Positions 52,579-61,331 of a DNA stretch of 64,000 nt are shown here, in pieces (position 1 is the first letter of the stretch; every line of letters begins with the position of its first letter). Under the pieces are notes generated by a model that was not told the DNA's origin, ran no database searches, and saw only the letters and a program-made list of their open reading frames with translations. The stretch covers positions 16,919 through 80,918 of the forward strand of contig JBGTLA010000130.1 in NCBI GenBank assembly GCA_041744375.1. Direction: 5' to 3'. The stretch comes from JBGTLA01 sp041744375 (lineage in GTDB: Bacteria; Actinomycetota; Acidimicrobiia; Spongiisociales; ZC4RG35). The position numbers and the translations under genes were made by a program.

Positions 52579-52929
52579 GTGTCTGACGAAGTGGAGGTCG
52601 GGCCGGTCTCCGGACTACCCCCCGGAACTGTGACAGGGGCGGGCCGGTATGCGGTGGGCAACGCCGACGGTGAACTGTTTGCGGTCACTCGGCGCTGCCG
52701 CCACCTCTACGCCGATCTAGCCGGTGGCACCATCGACGAGGCTGGATGCCTGGTTTGCCCGTGGCATGGTGCGAAGTACGACGTGGGAACGGGCCGGATG
52801 GTGCGAGGGCCCCAGGGGATCTTCGCCAAGGTCCCGGGCCTCGGGACCGCATTCAAGGCCCTGACATTCGTGCTCCCGCTGGGACGGGGCCGGGTTGTCG
52901 AACGCGGCCACACCCTCTACGTCGATTAG
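52579..52929 (+). CDS. Rieske-type [2Fe-2S] ferredoxin-like protein
   Basis: GTG 52579 is preceded by GGAGG at 8 bases and gives 116 residues; ATG 52546 is an alternative. The cluster ligands are C40 and H42 (RRCRHLYADLAGG) and C60 and H63 (GCLVCPWHGAKYDVGTG). A C-terminal tail continues after the Rieske fold (GTAFKALTFVLPLGRGRVVERG). Such small Rieske proteins pass electrons to oxygenases or similar enzymes. No oxygenase gene is adjacent, so the partner is unknown. Confidence 0.88.
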   Translation: MSDEVEVGPVSGLPPGTVTGAGRYAVGNADGELFAVTRRCRHLYADLAGGTIDEAGCLVCPWHGAKYDVGTGRMVRGPQGIFAKVPGLGTAFKALTFVLPLGRGRVVERGHTLYVD

Positions 52930-53190
52930 CACCTTGACCGCGATCGGGATCGGTCCCGAGCGTAGGCTCCACCGGCTCGTTTATGGGGCGACTCGCCTCG
53001 TCGTCGTCGCCTCGTTTGGAGAACGGGGCCAGCATCCGTCTCGCCTCGGCGGCGGGATGCTGACTGTCATCCCGTGACCTCGAACGTCGGACGGGTCTAT
53101 CCCTTGCAAGTACTAATGCTCGGCAACGAAACCGGCCTGGATCGTGAGCCTGCTGGCGTACTCAGGCAACCTCGAACCCGAGGGAGACCT

Positions 53191-53418
53191 GTGTTTAGTA
53201 TGCGCATGTCTCGCGTGAACGTATACCTACCCGACGATCTGGCGGCCCAGGCTAAAGAGGCCGGACTCAACATCTCGAGTCTGACCCAAGAAGCGATCCG
53301 AGCGTCGCTGGCTGCTCTCGATCTCACAGCCTGGCAGCGGCGGGTGGCCGAACTTCACCCCACGAAAGTGGATCACAGTGCCGTAATAGACGCCGTCAGG
53401 GCGCCAAGGAAGAACTAG
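53191..53418 (+). CDS. Ribbon-helix-helix antitoxin (VapB/CcdA-like)
   Basis: GTG 53191 has GGGAG four bases upstream; ATG 53200 is also possible. The protein of 72-75 residues starts with the ribbon strand RVNVYLPDDLAAQAKEAG, followed by helices ISSLTQEAIRASLAALD, the usual DNA-binding half of type II antitoxins. The acidic/basic C-terminal tail would wrap the toxin. It ends 3 bases before the PIN-domain gene, which makes a toxin-antitoxin pair the likely reading. The antitoxin probably represses its own promoter. Confidence 0.8.
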   Translation: MFSMRMSRVNVYLPDDLAAQAKEAGLNISSLTQEAIRASLAALDLTAWQRRVAELHPTKVDHSAVIDAVRAPRKN

Positions 53419-53421
53419 AAG

Positions 53422-53820
53422 GTGCCTGAGAGAGTCGTCATAGATGCGTCCGCAATGGTGGACTATCTAGTCGATTCACCACTCGCGGGCCTGGTCGCCG
53501 ACCGCATCAAGGACTCAGAGGTGAACGTACCGGCCCACTTCGATGCCGAGGTACTCTCCGCCCTCGGACGTCTGCAACGTGGCGGAGACCTCACCGAGAA
53601 CGAGGTGGAACAACGAGTCGACCTGACCGCGCAAGCGCCCTTCCAGCGCCACCTCCTGGCCCCCCTGCTGACCGGTGCCTGGGCGCTTCACCACAACGTT
53701 CGCTTGGCCGACGCCCTCTACATCGAACTCGCGGACCAGCTAGACGCCACCATCGTCACCACCGATTCCGCGATGGCATCAGGCACGACCGGCGCCGACT
53801 ACCTCGAATTCCAATCGTGA
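53422..53820 (+). CDS. vapC: PIN-domain ribonuclease toxin (VapC-like)
   Basis: The 132-residue protein starts with GTG 53422. The four acidic residues of the PIN active site are visible: D8 (VVIDASAMVDYL), E43 (HFDAEVLSALG), D97 (NVRLADALYIELA) and D115 (IVTTDSAMA). Length and order match VapC toxins, which cleave tRNA or rRNA with magnesium. It lies directly behind the ribbon-helix-helix gene, and the pair would be co-transcribed. All catalytic positions are intact, so it may be active. Confidence 0.87.
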   Translation: MPERVVIDASAMVDYLVDSPLAGLVADRIKDSEVNVPAHFDAEVLSALGRLQRGGDLTENEVEQRVDLTAQAPFQRHLLAPLLTGAWALHHNVRLADALYIELADQLDATIVTTDSAMASGTTGADYLEFQS

Positions 53821-53992
53821 TCGAAACGTGGGTCGGCCGTGGTGGAGCTCTTGGCCTGCACGTCGCCGCCGTCGGTCTCCTCTAGCCATCAGTACCCGCA
53901 AGCGAGACGGCATTACGGAGGGAAATTTGAGCGGGCCACCTCGACTCGATAAGAGTATGGTCGGAGATGGAAGCGACGAGGAGGCAACACAA

Positions 53993-54382
53993 GTGGCACA
54001 CGTCAACCAGGAGCTCATTGAGCGCGCTTATGGGGCGTTCGGCAAGGGAGACATACAGGCCCTGTTCGATATGTGGACCGACGACATCACATGGCACGAG
54101 GCCGGCAGCCATCCCTTGGCCGGTGATCACGCCGGCAAGGAGGCAGTCGCCGGGTTCCTGGGCGGATTGGCTGCGAGGACGTCCGGTAGTTTCCGGGCCG
54201 AGCTCCAGCATGCCCTGGCCGACGACACGCAGGGCTACAGCCTCCACAAAACGGCCGCCGAGAAGGATGGAGAGAATCTGGAGGTCTGGACGGTGCTCAG
54301 CTATCGCTTCGAAAATGGCCGCTTTGCCGAGATCTGGACATTCGACTTCGATCAGCGAGTGACCGAGCAAATGTTTAGCTGA
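53993..54382 (+). CDS. SnoaL/NTF2-like protein
   Basis: GTG 53993, with GAGGAGG about 9 bases upstream, gives 129 residues; ATG 53957 is an alternative. The fold signature is VNQELIERAYGAFGKGDIQALFDMWTDDITWHEAG, then GKEAVAGFLGGLA and the C-terminal strands LEVWTVLSYRFENGRFAEIWTF. Proteins of this group are small isomerases, hydrolases or ligand binders with a cone-shaped pocket. No operon partner is apparent. Confidence 0.82.
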   Translation: MAHVNQELIERAYGAFGKGDIQALFDMWTDDITWHEAGSHPLAGDHAGKEAVAGFLGGLAARTSGSFRAELQHALADDTQGYSLHKTAAEKDGENLEVWTVLSYRFENGRFAEIWTFDFDQRVTEQMFS

Positions 54383-54944
54383 CCCTTGCCGCAATACGTA
54401 CTGGACGGTCGTCGTTGGCAAGCTGGCCCATCATCGGAGTGATCTGGTGGTGTGCCATTCGGTGTGTTGGGTTTAGATGGTGTGGTGGCGAGGCAGCCGG
54501 GGAGGTGCCGACGATGCGGTTGCCGAGGGGCTCAGCGTGACACCTGCCGAGGCTGCCCACTATTCAGATCCCAAAGCCATCGATACTCTTAACGAGGCAT
54601 GGCGGCAGGCCAAGACTGGCGAAACTCGGACCATTACGCTCAGGTCACAGCAGACGAGTTGATGCTGGGGCGACTGCGTCTCCGCATCATCAGGCCCTAA
54701 CGCCGGCCCTCGGTGAACTAGAACGTGTTGGCGCCGCCCACAGGCCCAAACCGATAGACGAGACCTCGAGCCCGCTCCGTGTTCCCAACGTCCTGGTTTC
54801 CATCGTCATGTCAGCTCTCCTGGTCGGGTCGGACTGGGCCTGGTGGCGGCTGGAAGACACTGCGTGGAGCCCGACGAGTTCCGAGTCGGACAGAAGTCAT
54901 CTTCTCATGAGAAGGAAAACGACCGGAGGGTGGTTGGTCGGAAG
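54383..54944. other. Intergenic stretch with one possible micro-ORF
   Basis: About 560 bases. A plus-strand frame starting with GTG 54537 behind GAGGGG encodes some 41 residues (VTPAEAAHYSDPKAIDTLNE onwards, ending at 54662). Its composition looks protein-like, perhaps a fragment of a small regulatory or antitoxin protein, but I do not recognise it. Nothing else was seen. Confidence 0.4.
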
Positions 54945-55304
54945 CTACGTGCCCACGACCCAACAGAGACAGAAGGGATGACCGGCCGGGTCGGCGTAAA
55001 CCCGGAACCCTTCGCTTTCGACCTCTTTGAGCAGCTTGGCACCCAATGACATGACTTCTTGGTGAGAGGCGTCGATGTCGTCGACCCACAAGTCGAGGTG
55101 GATCTGCTGGGGATCTCCGTCTGGCCAGTCGGGCGATACGTGATCGGGCGCCAACTGGACCCCCACCTGTGGCTTCCCGTCGACGAGCACCATGTGCCAG
55201 TCATCCTCGGCGTCGACCGTGCCGCCGAGCAGACCGGCCCAGAAGGTGCTTTCGGCGTCGAGGTCGGCGGCATCGAATACGACGACCTGGAATTTGAGTT
55301 TCAT
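54945..55304 (-). CDS. VOC-family (glyoxalase/bleomycin-resistance-like) protein
   Basis: ATG 55304 with GGAGG eight bases upstream gives 119 residues. It shows one pair of VOC modules: KFQVVVFDAADLDAESTFWAGLLGGTV, then QIHLDLWVDDIDASHQEVMSLGAKLL and FRVYADPAGHPFCLCW. The fold binds a metal or a small ligand and covers lyases, isomerases, dioxygenases and resistance proteins. The frame stays open far upstream, but that part is a shadow of the divergent membrane-protein gene. Confidence 0.85.
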   Translation of the reverse strand: MKLKFQVVVFDAADLDAESTFWAGLLGGTVDAEDDWHMVLVDGKPQVGVQLAPDHVSPDWPDGDPQQIHLDLWVDDIDASHQEVMSLGAKLLKEVESEGFRVYADPAGHPFCLCWVVGT

Positions 55305-55443
55305 CGGCGAATCCTCCCACGGTGGTGTCCAGAAAGCTAACGTCGGAGGGCGGTGGCCCCTCACTGGTGCCGTCGCGTCTCGAACTAGCTCGGCGCGTCG
55401 TTCCGTAACGACGTCGTGACGCTGGGGGTGCACAATCACCGCC

Positions 55444-56637
55444 ATGGCGACCAAGGCGCGCCCGGGCCGACTGAGGATCATCCTGCGCTGGGCAGTCCTG
55501 GTTCTCGCCCTGGCAATAGTCGCCGTCGCGACCGCCGCCCGTCCGATCCTCGATGGGCGCCCCTTGAGCGACAGCCTCGACTTCCTGCTGGTCCCGCTTG
55601 CCTGGGCAGTAGCCGGCGCCATCGTGATGGCCAAGAGGCCCTGGCACCCCGTCGGGTGGGCGCTTATCTGGGTGGCAGCTGGCCTGGCCGTCACCGTCAT
55701 CGAATGGACGACACTCTCGCGAATTCCGCCTTCGTGGGGGCCGTGGATGGCGTGGGCCCTCACATGCGGGGGAATCTTCACCTATAGCGCCCTGGTGGTG
55801 CTCCTCGTCGTGTTCCCCGACGGCACCGCCGATCGCACGGCCCGGGAGCGTCGCTTCGGGGCCGGGCTCGTGTCGGTAATGGTCACGTTGCTCCTCTTGG
55901 CGGCCGTGTCGGATCCGGTGGGGAGCACCGAATCGGTCGAGTACCCCAACCCTCTCGGCCTCGCCTGGGTGCCGCGCGCGGCGATAGACCTCAGCTACCT
56001 CGGCGTCTTCGCGGTGATCGCCGTGTCCGTCGTCTGGATGTGGGTGAGACGTCGACGGGAGAGTGGCGAGGTTCAGCGCCGGTACACCCTCGTTCTTTAC
56101 TCGTTCGCACTCCTCATCGCCAGCCTAATCCTGGGGATCAGCCTCGGAGAGGTCGCCGAAGTCGCCTGGTGGCCGGCGCTGATCCTGTGGCATTGGGTTC
56201 CGGTGGCGTTTGCCATCGCCGTCGTCCGTCACGGCCTGTACGGAGTGGACCGTCTCGTGAGCCGAACCGTCACATACGCGGTCGTCGGGGCGGCCCTTTC
56301 GGTGTTGTTCGCCGTTCCTGTGGTGTTGGCTCCCTCGCTCCTGGGCGTTTCCGACGACCTGGCGGTGGCGGGGGCGACGCTGGCCTCTGCGGCCGCCTTC
56401 AACCCTCTGCGTCGTCGTGTCAGACGCGCGGCCGACCGGAAGTTCTACCGGACACGGTTCGACGCCGAAAGCGAGATGGGAGAGTTCTCAAACTATCTTC
56501 GGGCGGTGCGGGGAATCGACGACATCGACGCCGAACTCCAGCGCACCGTGGCCCGCACAATCCACCCGGCCTCGATCTCGGTGTGGATCCCGGGCCGGCC
56601 GGCGAGGGGCCTTTCTCCGACCGGTCAGGTGCGATGA
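55444..56637 (+). CDS. Multi-pass membrane protein resembling a histidine-kinase sensor module, no kinase domain
   Basis: The 397-residue protein has about eight hydrophobic segments up to residue 310 (IILRWAVLVLALAIVAVATA, ALVVLLVVFPDGTADRTARERRF, LILWHWVPVAFAIAVVRHGLYGVDRLVSRTVTY). The HGLYGVDRLVSRTVTYA stretch and the following RRAADRKFYRTRFDAESEMGEF linker are what usually connects such a membrane domain to a histidine kinase. Here it stops about 60 residues later, at VWIPGRPARGLSPTG, without dimerisation or ATP-binding parts. It could be a stand-alone relative or a shortened sensor. Function unknown. Confidence 0.78.
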   Translation: MATKARPGRLRIILRWAVLVLALAIVAVATAARPILDGRPLSDSLDFLLVPLAWAVAGAIVMAKRPWHPVGWALIWVAAGLAVTVIEWTTLSRIPPSWGPWMAWALTCGGIFTYSALVVLLVVFPDGTADRTARERRFGAGLVSVMVTLLLLAAVSDPVGSTESVEYPNPLGLAWVPRAAIDLSYLGVFAVIAVSVVWMWVRRRRESGEVQRRYTLVLYSFALLIASLILGISLGEVAEVAWWPALILWHWVPVAFAIAVVRHGLYGVDRLVSRTVTYAVVGAALSVLFAVPVVLAPSLLGVSDDLAVAGATLASAAAFNPLRRRVRRAADRKFYRTRFDAESEMGEFSNYLRAVRGIDDIDAELQRTVARTIHPASISVWIPGRPARGLSPTGQVR

Positions 56638-56687
56638 GCGATGTCTCGCGAACCTCCTAGTTGTTCTCCGCAGGGAGCCTGTAACAG

Positions 56688-57188
56688 CTAGTCGGCGACC
56701 GAGCCCTTCGACCGGCCGATCTCCCTGACGAAGTTGAAGAAGATCCCGGCCGGAGAGGTGAGTAGAACGAGCACGACGATTTGGAGCACACCGAGGCTGG
56801 CCACGGCGATGTTGGCGGCCATGGTCAAGGCGATGGCCGCCGTCATCGTCATGTACACCGTCCAGGACGAACGCGGGTTCCAGATGACCGGGTCGGGGTC
56901 GCGAAATCTGATCGCATCCGAGATTGCCAAGGCCAGGATGAATCCGGATCCGAGGCGGATGGTGGCGGTGGTGTCGTTGGTCAGCGTGTACAGGGGGTGG
57001 AGGAGTAGGCACCAGAAGGCCAAGGTGAGGGCATGGCGGACGATGGTCCTGACTCGCCACAAGTTCACAGGGTCCCACCCGGTGGGGTCGTCCCGCAGCC
57101 AGGCGATGACGGCACCGAATCCGGCCAGGCTCACGGCCAGACCGGCGACGGTCGTGAAGAACGGCTGGCCTTCCATCGCCGGGATCAT
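56688..57188 (-). CDS. Hypothetical membrane protein, 166 residues
   Basis: Not recognised. The start is uncertain: ATG 57188, ATG 57176 and TTG 57200 are all in frame and none has a good ribosome-binding site. Four hydrophobic segments are visible: FFTTVAGLAVSLAGFGAVIAW, HALTLAFWCLLLHPLYTL, YMTMTAAIALTMAANIAVA and LQIVVLVLLTSPAGIFF. A charged loop (FRDPDPVIWNPRSS) lies between the second and third. The tail FVREIGRSKGSVAD is cytosolic by the positive-inside rule. Confidence 0.6.
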   Translation of the reverse strand: MIPAMEGQPFFTTVAGLAVSLAGFGAVIAWLRDDPTGWDPVNLWRVRTIVRHALTLAFWCLLLHPLYTLTNDTTATIRLGSGFILALAISDAIRFRDPDPVIWNPRSSWTVYMTMTAAIALTMAANIAVASLGVLQIVVLVLLTSPAGIFFNFVREIGRSKGSVAD

Positions 57189-57261
57189 ACGACTGGCCAA
57201 TCCCGATGCAGGTGCAAATGAGGAGGGAAAGGAGCGGTCCTGGGCGCCGCTTGTCCGGGGA

Positions 57262-57672
57262 TCAACCGATCGTGTGGGAGCCCTCCGGTAGCTTCCGAAG
57301 GGCGCCCCGCTCGACGATGCGGCGGCCGAACGGCCACATCGCCAGGCTCGCCATGCGGAACGACGCCAGGCCGAGGGGGATGCCGATGATCGTGAGGCAT
57401 AGGAAGAGCCCGAACACGAAATGGGCGGCGGCGAGCCACCATCCCACCAGGATCACCCACAGCAGGTTCCCGACGACGGTGAAGACCCCGGAGTCGTCGG
57501 GCACCACCGCCCGTCCGAACGGCCACAAGGTAAACCCGGCGAGCTTGAAGGCCTGCAAGCCGAATGGGATGCCGACGATCGTAAGCATCATGAGCGCCCC
57601 GCCGATGACGTAGCCGATCGCCAGTTCGATTCCTGCCAGCACCAACCAGATGAGGTTCAGGATGACACGCAT
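57262..57672 (-). CDS. yccF: YccF-domain inner-membrane protein
   Basis: The 136-residue protein holds two copies of the YccF motif: MLTIVGIPFGLQAFKLAGFTLWPFGR (about 28-54) and LTIIGIPLGLASFRMASLAMWPFGR (about 93-118), each preceded by a hydrophobic hairpin. The first 25 residues (ILNLIWLVLAGIELAIGYVI) form a membrane helix. The family's role is not settled. It is a single gene with no evident partner; the minus-strand membrane protein gene follows 74 bases downstream. Confidence 0.9.
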   Translation of the reverse strand: MRVILNLIWLVLAGIELAIGYVIGGALMMLTIVGIPFGLQAFKLAGFTLWPFGRAVVPDDSGVFTVVGNLLWVILVGWWLAAAHFVFGLFLCLTIIGIPLGLASFRMASLAMWPFGRRIVERGALRKLPEGSHTIG

Positions 57673-57732
57673 GTGGGGGCGAACACTACCCCGTCGAGTG
57701 TGTGAGTCGCCCGGCCCGATCGGACATAGCAG

Positions 57733-59301
57733 TCAAGAAGCCGTCGATGCCTGGAGTTCGTTTTCTGACCGACGGCCCCGCACCCGAGCCAACCAGAGAA
57801 CGGCAAGGGCCGTCCGGATCGCCCCCCAGCTGAGTCCGATCGCCAGGGCGGCGATCATCAAGCGGTAGTCGGGAAGACTCGCGACCACTCGTAAAGGAGC
57901 TTCTGCGACACCGGGGATGATCACGAGCAAACCCGCCGAGACAAATAGGTCGAGGGCCGTGGCGGCGATCAGGATGATCCATCCCGACCGACGTATCGGG
58001 GCGCGACGGCGGAGACCTCTCAGGGGACGAATCGAGAGGGCGGCCAGGACCACCTGGAGAACCAGCACTCCCAAGACGAGCTCCTTGCCCCACCGCTGGA
58101 GGGTGTCCTGAGACGCCACGATCTCCCTCGTCGGTTCGCCGTAGACCAGATAGGAAATGTTCTGGGCGATCTGGGGCACGATGTCCTCGTCGCTGGAATC
58201 GTTGGCGTTGGCCAAGAGCACCACTCCGATGCCCGTGTCTGGCGACATGGTGAGAAAGCTCCGGTAGCTGGCCGAGGCACCGCTGTGCACGAGATGGGTG
58301 ACGTCGTCGGTGAGCCGGTCGGGCTCGTCGACGAACCGGCCGCCAGGGAACACCGACAGGCCCCCGGCGTATCCAATCGGGAAGTCGTCTGGCCCGTACT
58401 GATAGGGTCGGTGGAGGGCGGCAACAGATGCAGGGGAGAGGACTTCGGTGCCGCCGATCGACCCATCGTTGAGGTGGACGATCATCAGGCGAGAGAGGTC
58501 CTCGACCGTCGAGAAGGACAGATAGGAGCCACTCATGCCAGGAGGCATCCAGGGCACATGGGGGCGGTACCCGAGGAGAATCCACCGGTAGTGGCCGGTG
58601 GCGAGCCGGGGGGTCGATGCGCCATCCGGCCCGACCCACGATTCGGTCATCCCGGCGGGCGCAAAAACCCGTTGGGCGACGAACCTGTCGTACGGCATCC
58701 CCGATGCCCGTTCCACGATGAGGGCCAGGGCGTCGTAATTGGCGTTCGAGTACTCGAAACCCGAGCCGGGTCGGAGCAGCGAGCCCAATCGAGAGACATT
58801 GGCTGGCAGGCTGGCGCCTTCGCCGCCTACGAACGGAGACGCCCCCTCGGTACGGCGCAGACCTGAACGGTGATGCATGAAGTCCTGGACAGTGATCTGG
58901 TCGCCGTGGGGAGATAGCTCGGGCAGATAGGTCGAAGCCGGTGCGTGGAGATCGACAAGACCGTCTTCGACCAGGGCCATCAGGCTGGTTGCCGTGATCA
59001 TCTTCGACACCGAAGCGAGGAGAAACACGTTGTCCGACGCCATCGCCGTGCCGCCGATCGTCGCCTCGCCGAATTCTCCGGCATACACCGTTTCGCCCCC
59101 CTGCACGATGCCCACCGCCAGCCCCGGGATGCGGTACCTGTCGAGTTCGTCCGCGACGTACTGCTCGATCCGGGCGAGGGTCGCATTATCGACTGGTGCA
59201 ACGACCTGGTTCTGGGCCTGCGATGGAGCCGGCGCATGGCCGAGCAACAGAACCAGGGTGGCCGTGCCGACGACGAGGCGGGGCGCAAGCGAAGGGCTCA
59301 T
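57733..59301 (-). CDS. Beta-lactamase-family serine hydrolase with C-terminal membrane anchor
   Basis: ATG 59301 gives 522 residues with a signal peptide (RLVVGTATLVLLLGHAPAPSQA). The serine-hydrolase domain shows LLASVSKMITATSLMAL (S-x-x-K) and EYSNANYDALALIVE (Y-x-N), as in class C beta-lactamases and D-aminopeptidase or esterase relatives; the third motif appears as LVHSGASASYRSF. After about residue 400 three to four hydrophobic segments follow (LVLGVLVLQVVLAALSI, WIILIAATALDLFVSAGLLVI, MIAALAIGLSWGAIRTALAVL), so the enzyme should be anchored with its active site outside. The substrate is unknown. Confidence 0.88.
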   Translation of the reverse strand: MSPSLAPRLVVGTATLVLLLGHAPAPSQAQNQVVAPVDNATLARIEQYVADELDRYRIPGLAVGIVQGGETVYAGEFGEATIGGTAMASDNVFLLASVSKMITATSLMALVEDGLVDLHAPASTYLPELSPHGDQITVQDFMHHRSGLRRTEGASPFVGGEGASLPANVSRLGSLLRPGSGFEYSNANYDALALIVERASGMPYDRFVAQRVFAPAGMTESWVGPDGASTPRLATGHYRWILLGYRPHVPWMPPGMSGSYLSFSTVEDLSRLMIVHLNDGSIGGTEVLSPASVAALHRPYQYGPDDFPIGYAGGLSVFPGGRFVDEPDRLTDDVTHLVHSGASASYRSFLTMSPDTGIGVVLLANANDSSDEDIVPQIAQNISYLVYGEPTREIVASQDTLQRWGKELVLGVLVLQVVLAALSIRPLRGLRRRAPIRRSGWIILIAATALDLFVSAGLLVIIPGVAEAPLRVVASLPDYRLMIAALAIGLSWGAIRTALAVLWLARVRGRRSENELQASTAS

Positions 59302-59442
59302 GACCTCAACCGTGTCGGCTGACGAAGGGCACAATGCGACGATATCTGAGTCCCCCGGCAGTTGTAGCCTCGGTGGGTGGCTGCGGTCGTGTTGCCTGCA
59401 CCAGACCCTCCGGGGACTCCCCGGCTAGAGTCGGCGGGTCGC

Positions 59443-60582
59443 ATGAGCTCTGAGCGGACGTGCCTGGTCATCGCCGACATCGCCGGATACACCGAGTATC
59501 TCTCGGGCGTGGAGCTCGATCACGCCCAGGATGTGCTCGCCGATTTGATCACGACCGTGGTGAAGGCGTTCCGCCCGAGATTCAAGCTCGCCAAGCTGGA
59601 AGGCGACGCCGCCTTCGTGTACGCCTCCGCCGGTGACGTGGACGGCTCGATCCTCATGGATTCCGTGGAGGGAGCGTATTTCGCCTTCCGCCAGCGCCTC
59701 ATCTCGATCCGCCAGGCCTCGACGTGTCAGTGCCGGGCATGCGTGCAGATTCCCTCGCTCGACCTCAAAGCCGTGGTCCATCACGGCGACGTCGTCACCC
59801 AGACGATCGCCGACCAAACGGAGCTCATGGGAACCGACGTCATCGCTTTACATCGGCTCCTCAAGAACTCGGTCGACTCGACCGCCTACGCCCTCCTGAC
59901 CGACGCCACCATCGAGGCTTCCGCTCTCGACCCCGCCGCATTGGGAATGACGCGCCACGTCGAGACCTACGAGCACCTCGGCGAGGTGGGCGGGTGGGTG
60001 CATGACCTGCATCGGGCATGGGTGGCGATGCGGGAACGCCAGCGCGTGTATGTGGGCGAAAGGGAGGCAGGAGGCGTCTGGTCGGCCTTTTATGCCGCTC
60101 CGCCGGAGCTGGTGTGGGAGTACATCTCGTCGCCTGTGCTCCGTGCCCGCTGGGTCGTGGGCCTTGACCGGGTCGACGAACTCGATCCGACCGGACGGCG
60201 CCAAGTCGGCACGGTCAACCATTGCATGCATGGGGAGGATGTGATCGTCCAGGAGTTCGTCGACTGGCGACCACCTCGCTACTACACGTCGCGAGCGACC
60301 ACGCCCGACGGAATGACGATCGTCGCGACCTGCGAGGTGGAACCCGTCGAGGGAGGTTCGGTCCTTCACGAGCGGGTCCAGCAGCCGAGCAGCCAGGAGG
60401 ACCGCGAGGTGCTGGCCGCATTGGCACCGATGTTCGACGAGGCGCACGTGATCGAGCGCGCCCAGCTATCCGCCCTGCTGGCCGAGGCGGTGGCCGAGCT
60501 GGACACCGAAGCGGACCCAGCTCTGCCGGACTTCGACGAACGACACCGCCGGACCACGTCGGTGACGGAAGGCAACGGCTGA
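59443..60582 (+). CDS. DUF2652 (cyclase-like) and SRPBCC-domain fusion protein
   Basis: ATG 59443 gives 379 residues starting MSSERTCLVIADIAGYTEYL, which resembles the first strand of class III nucleotide cyclases, as do KLEGDAAFVYASAGDVDGS and AVVHHGDVV. This is the pattern of DUF2652. Residues from about 205 on form an SRPBCC-like part (VWSAFYAAPPELVWEYISSP, RARWVVGLDRVDEL, VQEFVDWRPPRYYTSRATTP). The N-terminal half lacks obvious full cyclase catalytic spacing, so activity is doubtful. A ligand-binding SRPBCC domain on such a protein suggests a sensor. Its 3' end overlaps the decayed gene on the other strand. Confidence 0.78.
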   Translation: MSSERTCLVIADIAGYTEYLSGVELDHAQDVLADLITTVVKAFRPRFKLAKLEGDAAFVYASAGDVDGSILMDSVEGAYFAFRQRLISIRQASTCQCRACVQIPSLDLKAVVHHGDVVTQTIADQTELMGTDVIALHRLLKNSVDSTAYALLTDATIEASALDPAALGMTRHVETYEHLGEVGGWVHDLHRAWVAMRERQRVYVGEREAGGVWSAFYAAPPELVWEYISSPVLRARWVVGLDRVDELDPTGRRQVGTVNHCMHGEDVIVQEFVDWRPPRYYTSRATTPDGMTIVATCEVEPVEGGSVLHERVQQPSSQEDREVLAALAPMFDEAHVIERAQLSALLAEAVAELDTEADPALPDFDERHRRTTSVTEGNG

Positions 60583-61008
60583 GAGTCCCTGCGTCCGCAA
60601 GTCGAGTTTCACGCTGCGTAAAGAGATCTTCACGAGCTGTGAAAGTACGAACAGGGCTTCCCCTTTCAGATCTCCTGAGCAGGACTGGTTGAGGCGTCGT
60701 TGACACAACTCGACGAGGACACCTACCTCGTCGGGGGTCAGATCGTCGAACCCGACCAGGCGATAGCGCCGCCCCTTTTTCTCGACGATGCCGTGTCGGC
60801 TGAGGACCGGGCCCGGCATGCGGGGGACGATCTGGGCGTAGTACTCGATCTGGCTCCGGTCTGCGGCCGCCAGCGCCCCGGCGATGTCGTCGACCGACGC
60901 CGAGCCCCCGCCCACGAGCAGTTCGATCAGCATGACCGGCTGATACACGTGCGACATCCGCATCTTGCGTTCGATGAACTCGGCGAGCTCTGTGAAGGTA
61001 CGGGCCAT
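60466..61008 (-). pseudogene. N-terminal fragment of an HNH-endonuclease-associated protein
   Basis: ATG 61008 begins MARTFTELAEFIERKMRMSH, continuing with VYQPVMLIELLVGGGSASVDDI, IVPRMPGPVLSRHGIVEKKG and RLVGFDDLTPDEVGVLVELC. From memory this is the conserved N-terminal winged-helix-like half of proteins that continue into an HNH nuclease domain. Here the match stops near 60690 (CQRRLNQ), and the remaining frame runs through noncoding DNA into the opposite gene. No cysteine or HNH motifs follow. I read it as a truncated relic. Confidence 0.6.
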
Positions 61009-61331
61009 CGAGGAGACCTTACGATGGGAGGTCGGAACCCGCAGCCTGGCATCGCGTCGGGGGGTGCACGCCACGGGCGGTGGTGGTGACGCTGAGACCG
61101 AAGCAGACAGTCGCGGAAAGCAATCTCTTGGACGCGACCAAGACCTTCAGCGAGCGGAGACCGGCGGACCGGTCCTCCTAGCTGACCGTTACGCCGGCCG
61201 TGAACTAGAGCGCCTTCGACATCCCCGCCCTAGTGGGCGACGGTTGAATCTGGCTCTGGTGATGCCAGTTCAAACAGCTATCAAACCGGCGCTTCGGAAG
61301 TGAGCGGGGTCTGAGGGTCGTAGGCGCGTAA
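61009..61331. other. Noncoding stretch left of the ISL3 element
   Basis: About 320 bases between the truncated gene and the insertion sequence. No gene or RNA was recognised. Both neighbours are damaged, so this is probably a rearrangement zone. Confidence 0.4.

Noticed and set aside
54537..54662. Possible 41-residue gene
   Set aside because: Good ribosome-binding site and plausible composition, but no recognised family and no support from neighbours; mentioned only in the gap description.
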